From NCBI GenBank assembly GCA_963579025.1, contig CAUZFZ010000046.1, positions 1 to 61,076 on the forward strand: a stretch of 61,076 bases of DNA. Direction: 5' to 3'. Position 1 is the first letter of the stretch; each line of letters opens with the position of its first letter. The translations under genes were made by a program, and so were the position numbers. The notes beneath the pieces are model-generated. The model was not told the DNA's origin. It saw only the letters and a list, made by a program, of their open reading frames with translations, and did not search any database. Source of the stretch: CAUZFZ01 sp963579025. GTDB taxonomy: Bacteria > Planctomycetota > Planctomycetia > Planctomycetales > Planctomycetaceae. Shown in pieces: positions 24,856 through 33,465 of the stretch.

Positions 24856-25311
24856 ATGTCAACTGACACCTGCACCGCCACTGCCTGTGAAACTTCCGCT
24901 GGTCACGATCATGCCGAGACACCGGCGACTCAATTGAAGGCCGCGATTGTTGTGCTGTCCGATCCGAAATCCGGTTCTCAGGAAGAAGCGCTCGGCCGCG
25001 TCTTCAATGCACTGGCTGTCGCCTACGACTTCAAGCAGCGTGGCGACGATGTCAGCATCCTGTTCCAGGGAGCGGGCACACGATGGATCGGGCAACTCAG
25101 CCAGGATGACCATCCTGCTCACGCGCTGTACAAAGAAGTCGAAGACACGATTGCTGGCGTCTCATGCGGATGTGCCGACGTGTTCGGCGGCAGTGAAGAC
25201 GCCGAGAAGTCCGGCTTCGATCTGATCACCGACAACCCCGTCCCCGGCACGACCGGTCTCCCGAGCCTGGCGAAGCTGGTTGGTGAAGGCCGTACGGTGC
25301 TGACGTTTTGA
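24856..25311 (+). CDS. DsrE-like protein
   Basis: About 151 residues of the DsrE/DsrF-like fold: KAAIVVLSDPKSGSQEEALGRVFNALAVAYDFKQRGDDVSILF near the start and a C-terminal GLPSLAKLVGEGRTVLTF. DsrE-like proteins move persulfide sulfur or act as small signalling/redox proteins. The N-terminal 25 residues hold Cys6 and Cys11 plus His/Asp (GHDHAE), which may be a metal site, and the mid part has SCGCAD, a CxC candidate for sulfur relay. ATG at 24856 has AAGGA at 8 bp; an upstream in-frame ATG (24847) overlaps that site. It is driven by the sigma-54 promoter at 24759. Confidence 0.82.
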   Translation: MSTDTCTATACETSAGHDHAETPATQLKAAIVVLSDPKSGSQEEALGRVFNALAVAYDFKQRGDDVSILFQGAGTRWIGQLSQDDHPAHALYKEVEDTIAGVSCGCADVFGGSEDAEKSGFDLITDNPVPGTTGLPSLAKLVGEGRTVLTF

Positions 25312-25338
25312 TGACAGTCGTCGGCTGAAAACCGCGAT

Positions 25339-25365
25339 CCCCTTTCCCCGGCACCGGGGAAGGGG
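25339..25365 (+). terminator. GC-rich hairpin after the DsrE gene
   Basis: CCCCTTTCCCCGG and CCGGGGAAGGGG pair over about 12 bp with one bulged T and a 2-3 base loop. It lies 28 bp after the DsrE stop and 33 bp before the next gene. No T-run follows, so it is likely an intercistronic structure or leaky terminator reducing downstream expression. Confidence 0.55.
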
Positions 25366-25397
25366 TCACGTCGCAGACTTACCAATCGGAGTGACCG

Positions 25398-26330
25398 ATG
25401 CCCACAGTCAGCACATTTCACGAAGGCGAACTTGCGGTTCAAGAACGAGCCGGCGCAGCCGCGCAAGGCCGCAACAGCGGTCGCTTGATCTCTGATGCGA
25501 TTATTCCCGGAGCGATCAAGTTCGTGAGCAAGCAACCGATGCTGATCGTCGGCAGCGTGGACCAGGACGACAATCTGTGGACGTCGATCCTCATCGGCGA
25601 ACCCGGCTTCATGGAAGCGGAACTGCGAACTCTCGACATTGACCTGGCACGATCACTGCGACTGCCCGGCGACCCGCTCTGGGAGAATCTGAACCACCAT
25701 TCCGAGGTCGGTCTTCTGGTCATCGATCTTCGCAGCCGCGCGCGATTGCGAGTCAATGGCCGCGTTGAATTTCCATCTGATGACCAGCTCCGAATCAACG
25801 TCGAACAGGCCTACCCGAACTGTCCGCAATACATCCAGCGCCGCAACTTCCGGCCGGCAATCACCACGAATCCACAACCAGCCTCACTCAATTCGTCGGG
25901 AGTCGAGCTGGCAGACGAACTGCAACAGTGGCTGACGACCGCGGACACGATGTTTGTTTCCAGTCGGCACCCGGACCACGGCGTCGACGCTTCACACCGG
26001 GGCGGTCATCCCGGATTCATCCGTGTGCTCAGCCCGTCGCGACTGCGGATTCCCGACTACTCGGGCAACGGGATGTTCAACACGCTCGGCAACTTCGAGG
26101 TAAATCCTCGCGCCGGCATCCTCGTCCCGGACTTCGAGAATGGTCGCACGCTGCAACTCACCGGCCGCCCGGAAGTCCTCTGGAACATGGATGACGCAGC
26201 AGGCGTGACCGGAGGCACCCGTCGATACTGGGACTTCACGGTCGACCGCTGGGTACAGACCGAGAACGCACTGCCAGGCGTGACCGAGTTCCTGGACTAC
26301 TCACCACGCAATCCAGGTCATTCCGCGTAA
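25398..26330 (+). CDS. Pyridoxamine 5'-phosphate oxidase-like flavin split-barrel protein
   Basis: A 310-residue protein of the PNPOx-like FMN-binding split-barrel superfamily. Blocks are QPMLIVGSVDQDDNLWTSILIGEPGF, NPLARLR-type core as VIDLRSRARLRVNGRVEF, CPQYIQRRN and, in the second half, DTMFVSSRHPDHGVDASHRGGHPGFIRV and GNGMFNTLGNFEVNPRAGILVPDF. Two barrel-like halves are present, so it is longer than single-domain PNPOx proteins. Such proteins are flavin reductases or oxidoreductases acting on small molecules. It follows the DsrE gene, 86 bp away and beyond a hairpin, on the same strand. Confidence 0.83.
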   Translation: MPTVSTFHEGELAVQERAGAAAQGRNSGRLISDAIIPGAIKFVSKQPMLIVGSVDQDDNLWTSILIGEPGFMEAELRTLDIDLARSLRLPGDPLWENLNHHSEVGLLVIDLRSRARLRVNGRVEFPSDDQLRINVEQAYPNCPQYIQRRNFRPAITTNPQPASLNSSGVELADELQQWLTTADTMFVSSRHPDHGVDASHRGGHPGFIRVLSPSRLRIPDYSGNGMFNTLGNFEVNPRAGILVPDFENGRTLQLTGRPEVLWNMDDAAGVTGGTRRYWDFTVDRWVQTENALPGVTEFLDYSPRNPGHSA

Positions 26331-26465
26331 GACGCAACGAACTGAAAGCCGCATCAAGACGACGCGACTTGTCAGGCCAGACGTCAGGTTCGTAGCCGCG
26401 TGGATCTAGCAAGTGAAGCCGTCGCCCGCCCGCGATCAAACCGAGAAGTGACTCAAGAAGCATGA

Positions 26466-27089
26466 CTACAACAACGTTGGTCGGACAAATTTGTTTCGGG
26501 CTGACTCGACCGCCTCGTAACTGTCACATCCCGGCATGTGGTCGTTCACGATGCCGACCGACTGCATGAAGGCGTAGGCCGTCGTCGGTCCGACAAACGA
26601 CCAGCCGCGTTTCTTGAGTTCTTTGCTCAGGTGTTTCGATTCTGCAGTCTCGGAGCGGCAGGCATCGAAGGTCGTCACGGTGTCCGGCTCGAATTGCCAC
26701 AGGAACGCAGCCAGCGAGCCGGCTTCCTCGACAAGTTCAATCGCCCGGCGTGCATTGTTGATGGTCGACTCGATCTTCCCGCGGTGTCGCACGATGCCAG
26801 CGTCCTTCAGCAGCCTGGCCACACTGGACTTGTTGAATCGAGCGACCGCGTGGAAATCGAAATCGCGAAAGGCCCGGCGGAAGTTGTCTCGTTTGCGAAG
26901 AATCGTCAGCCAGCTCAGACCTGACTGAAAACCTTCCAGACAGATCTTTTCAAACAGCCGGACATCGTCCCCCACCGGACGGCCCCATTCATCGTCGTGG
27001 TAAGCGACGTAGTCCGTGTGTTCGCCGCACCACCAGCAGCGGGTCACGTCGTTGTCGTCGGTTCTCTGGTGTTTCGAAGCTGCGGTCAT
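26466..27089 (-). CDS. tag: DNA-3-methyladenine glycosylase I
   Basis: A 207-residue base-excision repair enzyme that removes 3-methyladenine from DNA. Typical Tag motifs: RCWWCGEHTDYVAYHDDEWG near the N-terminus, FEKICLEGFQSGLSWLTIL, and zinc-binding C-terminus VNDHMPGCDSYE with the matching N-terminal Cys/His. The start codon overlaps the stop of the serine acetyltransferase gene (ATGA), so translation is coupled. The last 65 codons are repeated at 19312-19506. Confidence 0.93.
   Translation of the reverse strand: MTAASKHQRTDDNDVTRCWWCGEHTDYVAYHDDEWGRPVGDDVRLFEKICLEGFQSGLSWLTILRKRDNFRRAFRDFDFHAVARFNKSSVARLLKDAGIVRHRGKIESTINNARRAIELVEEAGSLAAFLWQFEPDTVTTFDACRSETAESKHLSKELKKRGWSFVGPTTAYAFMQSVGIVNDHMPGCDSYEAVESARNKFVRPTLL
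26468..26662. repeat. 195-bp direct repeat, intact-tag copy
   Basis: This is the 3' part of the intact tag gene, about 95% identical to 19312-19506 in the same orientation. Together the two copies bracket the redox cluster. Confidence 0.92.
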
Positions 27090-27913
27090 GATTCGATCTG
27101 TGTAATCCGGTTGACGGCGGCATGACGGACGACTCGGGCCGGGATTCCGGCCACCGTGGCGCCCGGCGGGACCTCACGCAGCACTATGCTGCCGGCCCCG
27201 ACTGTTGCGCCCTTGCCGACCGGGATGTTGCCCAGAATCTTCGCGCCGGCTCCGATGAAGACGTCGTCATCCACTTTTGGATGACGGTCGCCTCGGTCCT
27301 TTCCAGTGGCCCCGAGTGTCACATCGTGCAGGATGACGACGTTGTTGCCCACTGTCGCTGTTTCTCCGATAACGACTCCGGTCGCGTGGTCGATGAAGAC
27401 GCCGCGTCCAATCCTGGCGGCCGGGTGGATGTCGATGCCGAAGACGGCGGAGATGCGTCCCTGCAGATACATAGCCAGCGGTTTCCTTTCGCTGTGCCAT
27501 AAGGCGTGGGCAATCCGGCTGGCTTGCAGGGCCTGGAACCCCTTGAAGTTCAGGAAGGGTGTCAGGTTCGATGTGGTCGCCGGGTCGCGCTGGCGAATGA
27601 CCAATAGATCGTCCTTGATGGCCTGCCGGATATCCCGGCTGGTTGCGACAACCTCTGCGAACACACGGCGTTGCAGAACCGGATCGTCACCAGGTTCCGT
27701 GAGCAGTTCCGCAAGGCGATGAACGAGAGCACAACCAATCGTGCGATGGTCAAGGATCAATCGGTCGAGCATCGGCCGCATGACAGGATCACGTTCGGCC
27801 GCATCGAGTGCCTCGGCCTGAATCGCACTCCACAGGGGGTCGCGTTTCCGCTGAGTTGAAGCAGAATCACCGAGCATCGTTCCGGATTGCGTACAGAGAT
27901 CAACAGCTAACAT
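27086..27913 (-). CDS. cysE: Serine O-acetyltransferase
   Basis: About 275 residues. An N-terminal helical domain (SAT_N: WSAIQAEALDAAERDP) precedes a left-handed beta-helix of hexapeptide repeats (GIDIHPAARIGRGVFIDHAT, GVVIGETATVGNNVVILH) with the catalytic His in FIDHAT and the loop GATGKDRGDRHP. It makes O-acetylserine from serine and acetyl-CoA, the first step of cysteine synthesis. The open frame goes back to 28507, but ATG at 27913 is preceded by AGGGGAG and starts the domain. It overlaps tag by 4 bp. Placement next to a thiol/sulfur-type cluster is suggestive but unproven. Confidence 0.9.
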   Translation of the reverse strand: MLAVDLCTQSGTMLGDSASTQRKRDPLWSAIQAEALDAAERDPVMRPMLDRLILDHRTIGCALVHRLAELLTEPGDDPVLQRRVFAEVVATSRDIRQAIKDDLLVIRQRDPATTSNLTPFLNFKGFQALQASRIAHALWHSERKPLAMYLQGRISAVFGIDIHPAARIGRGVFIDHATGVVIGETATVGNNVVILHDVTLGATGKDRGDRHPKVDDDVFIGAGAKILGNIPVGKGATVGAGSIVLREVPPGATVAGIPARVVRHAAVNRITQIES

Positions 27914-27999
27914 GACACTCCCCTGATTGTTACACGATGCGTCGCATCGCGAAGGAAAGACGGTACGGATCGACGTGCCCACAATGGATTGCCGCCGGT

Positions 28000-28752
28000 T
28001 CAAGAGCCGATCGCGTACTTCGTGATCGCAAAGAGGTGGGCGACGACGAACAGCGGGACGGTCGCATTCGGTGCCAGCACCATTGGGAACCGGAAAACCA
28101 GCGAAGCGTCTGGCTTGGAGTCGAACAGGCGGAACGGCGACGGGACCGAGAAGAACATCGAGAGCCCCGCGCCCAGGAACACGCTTGCTCCGACAACATG
28201 CCAGATCAATAGCGTGCTTGCGCCGAGGGACCCGTTGCCGGCCAGCATCAGCATGGGAATTGCACTCAGTGCGAACAGGAAGTCGGGCACTGCACCGAGC
28301 AAAACAAAGTGAGGGGGCAGTTGTCCCTGCCAGTATTTGACGGCCGCTCCGATCGCGAGCACTCTCAGCACGTGTATCGCGATGAGCTGCGTATCTGTGG
28401 TTGCTGCTGCGGCCGAGAACAGTCCCGTTCGGACAGAAGGAACGGCTCCAAAGATGACGGCGGTGACTGCGACGACAGCAGTAAATCCCACGAGATTCGA
28501 CAGCCAACGCGATCCGTTCAGAAAGAAGTCACGTCCGGACAGTCGCACAACGAGTGCCATCCAGCCGAGCATCACAACACTCCAGCCTACGACTCCTGCG
28601 CTGAGGGCAGATGAGTTGCCCCCGTTGGTGAAGAGCCACGTCGAGATCCAGACGACTTCGCCGACTCCCAGCCACAGGATCAACGGTCGCAGCCGTTCGT
28701 AGGTATTGGCTGTGGATGATTCTGGCGATACGGATTCAATTGCAGCAGACAT
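28000..28752 (-). CDS. Membrane protein downstream of an RND pump
   Basis: About 250 residues with six to seven hydrophobic segments (LILWLGVGEVVWISTWLF, VVGWSVVMLGWMALVV, LVGFTAVVAVTAVIFG, IAIHVLRVLAIGAAV, FVLLGAVPDFLFALSAIPML, LIWHVVGASVFLGAG, MVLAPNATVPLFVVAHLF). No family name recognised. ATG at 28752 has GGAG close before it. It starts 13 bp after the RND transporter stop on the same strand, so it is very likely the last gene of the MarR-controlled efflux operon. Confidence 0.75.
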   Translation of the reverse strand: MSAAIESVSPESSTANTYERLRPLILWLGVGEVVWISTWLFTNGGNSSALSAGVVGWSVVMLGWMALVVRLSGRDFFLNGSRWLSNLVGFTAVVAVTAVIFGAVPSVRTGLFSAAAATTDTQLIAIHVLRVLAIGAAVKYWQGQLPPHFVLLGAVPDFLFALSAIPMLMLAGNGSLGASTLLIWHVVGASVFLGAGLSMFFSVPSPFRLFDSKPDASLVFRFPMVLAPNATVPLFVVAHLFAITKYAIGS

Positions 28753-28765
28753 AATGGACTCCAAT

Positions 28766-31700
28766 TCAGGCGGTTACGAATTCAGGAACGTGGTGACTGG
28801 AATTGTTAGCGCGTGATTCGTTAACCGTTCGCGTTACTGTGTCGGATGAAGCCAGATTCACCGTTGCGGCATTTCGTCCCGCAACGAGGACGAAAGCTGT
28901 CGGGACGAAGACGAGGGCCAGCAGGGTTGCTCCGAAGACGCCGCCGGCGATCGTGATGGCCAGTGGTGGCCAGAAGCCGCCGCCTTCGAGGATCAGCGGG
29001 ATGAATCCGGCGATTGTTGTTACGGTCGTCGCAAGCACGTGGCGTGAGGATCGAACCACAACGTCGCGAATTGCGATTCGGTCGCGAGCAACTGCACCGG
29101 CGTCATCTCGAAGTGCGGCGAGTACGACGATTGAGTCGTTAATAGCAATCCCGACAAGGCCCATCGTTCCCACGATCGCCATGAACCCGAACGGGTAGCC
29201 GAACAGCCACAGTGAGCCGAGTCCCAGTCCACCGGACAGCATCGCGACTGAGCCAATGATTCCCGCCATGCGGAACGAACCGAAAGACAGCACCAGCGTC
29301 GCGATCATGATAACCACCAGCACGCCCGCCGATCCTGCGAGCTTGCTGATGGCAGCGTTGCGTTCTGCCGATTCACCGCCGAACTCGAAGTCGTAGCCGG
29401 CCGGTAGCTTCAATTGATCGAGTCGGCTTTGGAACGCAGTGAGCACTTCACCTGGCAGCACACCTGCGGTGATGTAACCGCGGACCACGTTGACTCGACG
29501 CCCGTTGCGGTGTGCGATGACGGCCCGCTCAGGAATCAGTTCGACGGATCCCAATGCGGAGATCGGGATGAACTTCCTCGGCTGATTGGACTGATTTGTG
29601 AGAGGCAGCAGATCGAGCGACGAGATGCGTTCCAGATCGCCGCGTTCCGCTCCGGCGAGTCGCACTCGAATCGGCAGTTCTTCAGTCGATTCGACCATCG
29701 ACCCACCGACAGCTCCTTCCAGAGCGGCGTCGAGCTGCCGGGCAATGGCTGCGTGATTCAGGCCAGTCAGGCGGGCCTTCTCTTCATCGATTCGAAAACT
29801 GAGCTTTGGCAGTGTCTCCGTCAGGTCGGCGTCGGTGTGAATCACGTCGGGGACCGCAGACAGAATCGTGCGGGCCTGATCGCCAAAAGCGGCCAGCCGA
29901 CTGACGTCCGGACCGTACAACCTGAGTTCGATCGGAGCGTTGAATGGAGGCCCCTGTTCGAGTTGTCGCACCAGCACGCGAGTACCCGGAAACGCGTCGT
30001 CGAGTTCGTCCTGAAGGCGACGGATCAGGCTCGCCGTGCCGTCCGCCGATTCAAGCTGTACGATGCCCTGTGTGTAGAACGGCGCGTGTTCCTGATCGGC
30101 GACCAGGTTGTAATAAAACGACGGAGCACTGTTGCCCATAAACCAGTGGACGTCGCGAACCTGCGAATGCTGGATCATGAGTTCGCGGGCACGCTCGGCC
30201 GTGGCCTGTGTCTGGTCCATCGAAGAGTACGTCGGCAGCTCCAGTTCGACCTGAAACATGTCGCGGCCGGTCGGCGGGAAGAACTGTTCGACCAGTTGAG
30301 TCGCGAACGCAAAACCGGCGATTGGCAGCACAGTACCGAGTGCAAGTCCCAGCACGGGACGGGCGAAAAGACGATCCAGCACCCACGAAAACATCGATGT
30401 CAGTGAGGCACTGGAAATACCCGACTTCCACCAGGCGTCGTTCGAGCTATTGTGCCCGATGCGACTGGCCAGTGCGGTTACTGCGGGGATCACAGTCAAT
30501 GCCAGGAACAACGAGCTGACGAGGGCCAGAATGACGCTGACCGCGATCGTTCCCACAAACTCACCCACCGCACCGGGCATCAGTGCGAGCGGCGCGAACG
30601 CCAGTGCGGTTGTCAGAGTTGACCCGAACAGCGGGACGGCCAGATGCCGCACACTTTGTGTGATTGCTGTGGAAGCAGAGTGTCCGTGATCGAGTCGTTC
30701 CTGAACTTCGTCGACCATCACGATCGCGTTGTCGATCAACAGACCCAGCGCGATGATCAGCCCAGTGACCGACATCTGGTGCAGCGGAATGTCCAGGAAG
30801 CTCATCCCGGCCAGAACCATCAACGATGACAGCGGCAACGACAGGCTGACGATCAATGCCGACCGCCAACCCATCATCACCAGCAGCACGACGACCACTG
30901 CCGCCGCACCGAGCGCCAGATTACTCAGTAGATTGTCCAGTCGCTGTTCGGTGTAGCGGCTCTGGTCGAAGACGATCTCCAGACCAACTCCGGTCGGCAA
31001 TTGACCAACAAAGTGAGCGATCTCAGCGCGAGCGGAGTGAGCCCAGCGGTCGACCCGGTAGTCGGACTCAACGAACGCGGCGACCGTGACGGCTGGCCGG
31101 CCAGCAACCAGTGCCAGGTCCGCGGACGGTCTCCGGATACCTTTCTCGATCGATGCGATGTCGCTGAGCTGAACGAACTGACCGTCACGTCCGAAGCTGA
31201 TTGGTGTGTGGCGGATCCGGTCGAGCGAATCCATTTCGCCTTCGACTTCGATCAGCAGATTGCCAACCGAGTTATTCCGCATCAAACCGGCCGACACTTT
31301 CGAATCGCTCGCCCTGATCTGGCTGGCGACGTCGTCGACGGTCAGCCCCATCGAAACCAGGCGAGCGTGATCAACCTGGATCGTGACCTCCTCATCCGGC
31401 TCGCCGAACAGCTCAACGTTTTCGGTGCCGTGGATGCCGCGTAACCGGTCTTCCAGTCCCTCGGCCAGCCGTCGGAGTACGGCGTAGCTGGCTGCATCGT
31501 CGCGCTGCCACGTTACCGCAGCGATCATCGCGTAACCGCGAACGTCGATCTCGTCGAACTCCGGCTCCAGCGCATCGGCAGGCAACTGTGGTTGCGCGTC
31601 GTCCAGCTTGTCGCGAATCCGAGACCAGACCTCGTCGGTGTCAGTGACCTCGTCCTTCAGCTCGACTCCGATAATCGAAATTCCGGCCCGCGAGGTCGAC

Positions 31701-31936
31701 TCGATCGTCTTGATCTCCTCGATGTCGAACAGTTCATCTTCGATCTTTTCAGTGACGAGCGATTCGACACGCTCCGCATCAGCGCCGGGCACAGGTGTTG
31801 TTACGAGCGCGTCCCGCGAGATCAGCTCCGGGTCTTCCAGTCGCGGCAGGCTTTCGTAAGCGGCCGAACCTGCGACCAGGATGAGTGCGATCGTCAGGAC
31901 GAGCAGGCGCCGGTTGCGGTAGTAAAGGTCTGACAT
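28766..31936 (-). CDS. RND-family efflux transporter permease
   Basis: About 1056 residues, the size of AcrB/HAE1-type inner-membrane pumps. After the first helix (LLVLTIALILVAGSAAYESL) comes the first periplasmic domain, then a helix block with GLIIALGLLIDNAIVMVDEVQERL (conserved Asp of the proton relay), a second periplasmic domain and a second block with GLVGIAINDSIVVLAAL. It exports drugs or other toxic compounds by proton antiport with the adaptor encoded just upstream. ATG 31936 gives the standard N-terminus; the open frame to 31966 does not. No outer-membrane factor gene is in the operon. Confidence 0.93.
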   Translation of the reverse strand: MSDLYYRNRRLLVLTIALILVAGSAAYESLPRLEDPELISRDALVTTPVPGADAERVESLVTEKIEDELFDIEEIKTIESTSRAGISIIGVELKDEVTDTDEVWSRIRDKLDDAQPQLPADALEPEFDEIDVRGYAMIAAVTWQRDDAASYAVLRRLAEGLEDRLRGIHGTENVELFGEPDEEVTIQVDHARLVSMGLTVDDVASQIRASDSKVSAGLMRNNSVGNLLIEVEGEMDSLDRIRHTPISFGRDGQFVQLSDIASIEKGIRRPSADLALVAGRPAVTVAAFVESDYRVDRWAHSARAEIAHFVGQLPTGVGLEIVFDQSRYTEQRLDNLLSNLALGAAAVVVVLLVMMGWRSALIVSLSLPLSSLMVLAGMSFLDIPLHQMSVTGLIIALGLLIDNAIVMVDEVQERLDHGHSASTAITQSVRHLAVPLFGSTLTTALAFAPLALMPGAVGEFVGTIAVSVILALVSSLFLALTVIPAVTALASRIGHNSSNDAWWKSGISSASLTSMFSWVLDRLFARPVLGLALGTVLPIAGFAFATQLVEQFFPPTGRDMFQVELELPTYSSMDQTQATAERARELMIQHSQVRDVHWFMGNSAPSFYYNLVADQEHAPFYTQGIVQLESADGTASLIRRLQDELDDAFPGTRVLVRQLEQGPPFNAPIELRLYGPDVSRLAAFGDQARTILSAVPDVIHTDADLTETLPKLSFRIDEEKARLTGLNHAAIARQLDAALEGAVGGSMVESTEELPIRVRLAGAERGDLERISSLDLLPLTNQSNQPRKFIPISALGSVELIPERAVIAHRNGRRVNVVRGYITAGVLPGEVLTAFQSRLDQLKLPAGYDFEFGGESAERNAAISKLAGSAGVLVVIMIATLVLSFGSFRMAGIIGSVAMLSGGLGLGSLWLFGYPFGFMAIVGTMGLVGIAINDSIVVLAALRDDAGAVARDRIAIRDVVVRSSRHVLATTVTTIAGFIPLILEGGGFWPPLAITIAGGVFGATLLALVFVPTAFVLVAGRNAATVNLASSDTVTRTVNESRANNSSHHVPEFVTA

Positions 31937-31952
31937 ATCGATGAGCTCACAA

Positions 31953-32036
31953 GTAGGCCGGAACAAGCGAAGCGAAGTTCCGGCGTGTTCGTTTCTTGAT
32001 TTGTGCCGGAACTGCGCTTCGCTTGTTCCGGCCTAC
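31953..32036. repeat. 32-bp inverted repeat between hlyD-like and RND genes
   Basis: Arms 31953-31984 and 32005-32036 (starting GTAGGCCGGAACAAGCGAAG) are reverse complements with one mismatch, separated by 20 bp. Transcribed, it forms a very stable hairpin within the efflux operon. The form (GGCCGGAAC...GTTCCGGC ends) is REP/BIME-like; such a structure can shield upstream mRNA or damp downstream expression. Confidence 0.88.
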
Positions 32037-32038
32037 AT

Positions 32039-33415
32039 CTATTCTTCGATGGACGTCACGCGTTGCCCGACGGACACCCGGTGAGTTCCAGTCGCGATCA
32101 CTCGATCGCCGGCGTTCAACGTTCCGCGAACCAGCACGCGATTCGATTCGGTATGCAGCACTTCGACGTCTCGTCGTTCGACTCGAAGCGCATCACGTCG
32201 CGATGAATGCGTCTCATCAGGAACAGCGACAAGGCACGACCACAGACCGCGTTCGCCCTCGGTCAAAGCCGTTGTCGGCAACCAGTAGCCGGACGCCTCG
32301 ACAGTTTCTTCAAGCTGCAGCCGTACGATCTGCCCGTGAACGACATAGTCCGACGCCGATGGGTCGAGCCGAAAGATGACCGTTCGAGTCCGCGTGGCCG
32401 GATCAACTTCCGGTCGCCGACCGCTGACATGCACGTCGAATGTTCGCCCTTCGATGCGAACACCCAGGGCGGAATTGACGTGCAACAGATTCGCTGCGTC
32501 AACCGGCAACCCAACCCATGCTTCCAGTGCCGAGTCTTCGATGATGGTCAGAATCGCCTGACCTGTTTGAACTACCGTGCCTTCGTCCGCCAACCGGTGC
32601 GAGATCGTTCCCGCGAACGGTGCGCGGAGTTCGCTTTTCCGGAGGTCAACGTCGATGTCTTCAATGGCCGCATCGAGTTGCTCAACGACCGCCTGCTGGG
32701 CGTCGACTTGTTCCTGACGTGTCCCGTTGACGAGTTCTTTGAGTTCATGCCGAGCCCGCTTGAGTTGTCCCTCACGTGCCCGCAGTCCGAATGCGAACTG
32801 ATCGAAGTCGTCTTGCGAGACGGCATTTTGTTGCAGCAGTTTCCGGGAGCGTTCCGTCTGCAGCTTCAGCAGTTCGACCTGAGCCTCAAGGCTTTCGACC
32901 GCGGCCCCGGCTGCGTCAATGTCTTCACGCCGTGGCCCAGCAATCATCTCCCTGAGCAGTGACGCGGCCTGGGCACGCCGGGCGACAGTCTCGCGTCGCT
33001 GTGTCTTCAGGTGCTCTGTGTCGAGCGTTGCGAGCGCCACTCCCGCGGCAACCGTTTTTCCTTCGTCGATCTGCACGGACTGCAACAGGCCAGATCGTTC
33101 AAAACTCAATTCGCTGACTCGTCGTGCGACGATCGCACCCGTGTACTCTCGCGCCGCTGTGAAAGCCGAAACGGGCTCGGCTCGAATTGTCTCAACGGTG
33201 AGCACACGCGAGTGTGACTGGAGAGCCGTACCGTCCGTCACATCGATTGCAGATGTCGGATTCGAAGCGGCACCAATGCCCGCTCCCACGACTCCAATCG
33301 CGACGACCACACCGACCCATTTCGCCGGTCGGTATCTGCGAGTCTTCGAGGCGACGGCTGGCGTTGCTTCTGTCTGTGCCGTCACGCTGGCTACCGGTGT
33401 CTTGATTCCACTCAT
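32039..33415 (-). CDS. RND efflux periplasmic adaptor (HlyD family)
   Basis: A 458-residue membrane-fusion protein. One N-terminal transmembrane helix (WVGVVVAIGVVGAGIGAA) anchors it; the lipoyl/barrel halves (VARRVSELSFERSGLLQSVQIDEGKTV and LRAPFAGTISHRLADEGTVVQTGQAIL) flank a long coiled-coil hairpin (about 140-260). A beta-barrel and membrane-proximal domain follow (VDAANLLHVNSALGVRI; GERGLWSCLVAVP). It joins the RND pump to an outer-membrane channel. ATG at 33415 follows GGAGCGGAG. A MarR-type site lies directly upstream. Confidence 0.92.
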   Translation of the reverse strand: MSGIKTPVASVTAQTEATPAVASKTRRYRPAKWVGVVVAIGVVGAGIGAASNPTSAIDVTDGTALQSHSRVLTVETIRAEPVSAFTAAREYTGAIVARRVSELSFERSGLLQSVQIDEGKTVAAGVALATLDTEHLKTQRRETVARRAQAASLLREMIAGPRREDIDAAGAAVESLEAQVELLKLQTERSRKLLQQNAVSQDDFDQFAFGLRAREGQLKRARHELKELVNGTRQEQVDAQQAVVEQLDAAIEDIDVDLRKSELRAPFAGTISHRLADEGTVVQTGQAILTIIEDSALEAWVGLPVDAANLLHVNSALGVRIEGRTFDVHVSGRRPEVDPATRTRTVIFRLDPSASDYVVHGQIVRLQLEETVEASGYWLPTTALTEGERGLWSCLVAVPDETHSSRRDALRVERRDVEVLHTESNRVLVRGTLNAGDRVIATGTHRVSVGQRVTSIEE

Positions 33416-33429
33416 CGCTCCGCTCCAAT

Positions 33430-33452
33430 ATGTATATACAACTCAGTTGGTA
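33430..33452. promoter_or_regulatory. Possible MarR operator before the efflux genes
   Basis: ATGTATATACAA followed by CTCAGTTGGTA forms an imperfect dyad and sits between the marR stop and the start of the adaptor gene. The leading 12 bp match the site at 33934 with one change. MarR proteins bind such 16-20 bp AT-rich palindromes next to their own and target genes. Confidence 0.5.
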
Positions 33453-33465
33453 AAAAAACACGCAC

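Noticed and set aside
26236..26463. Minus-strand frame between the flavin protein and tag (begins MLLESLLGLIAGG)
   Set aside because: It runs mostly antisense to the 3' end of the flavin gene and has no start signal; kept as a possible remnant only.
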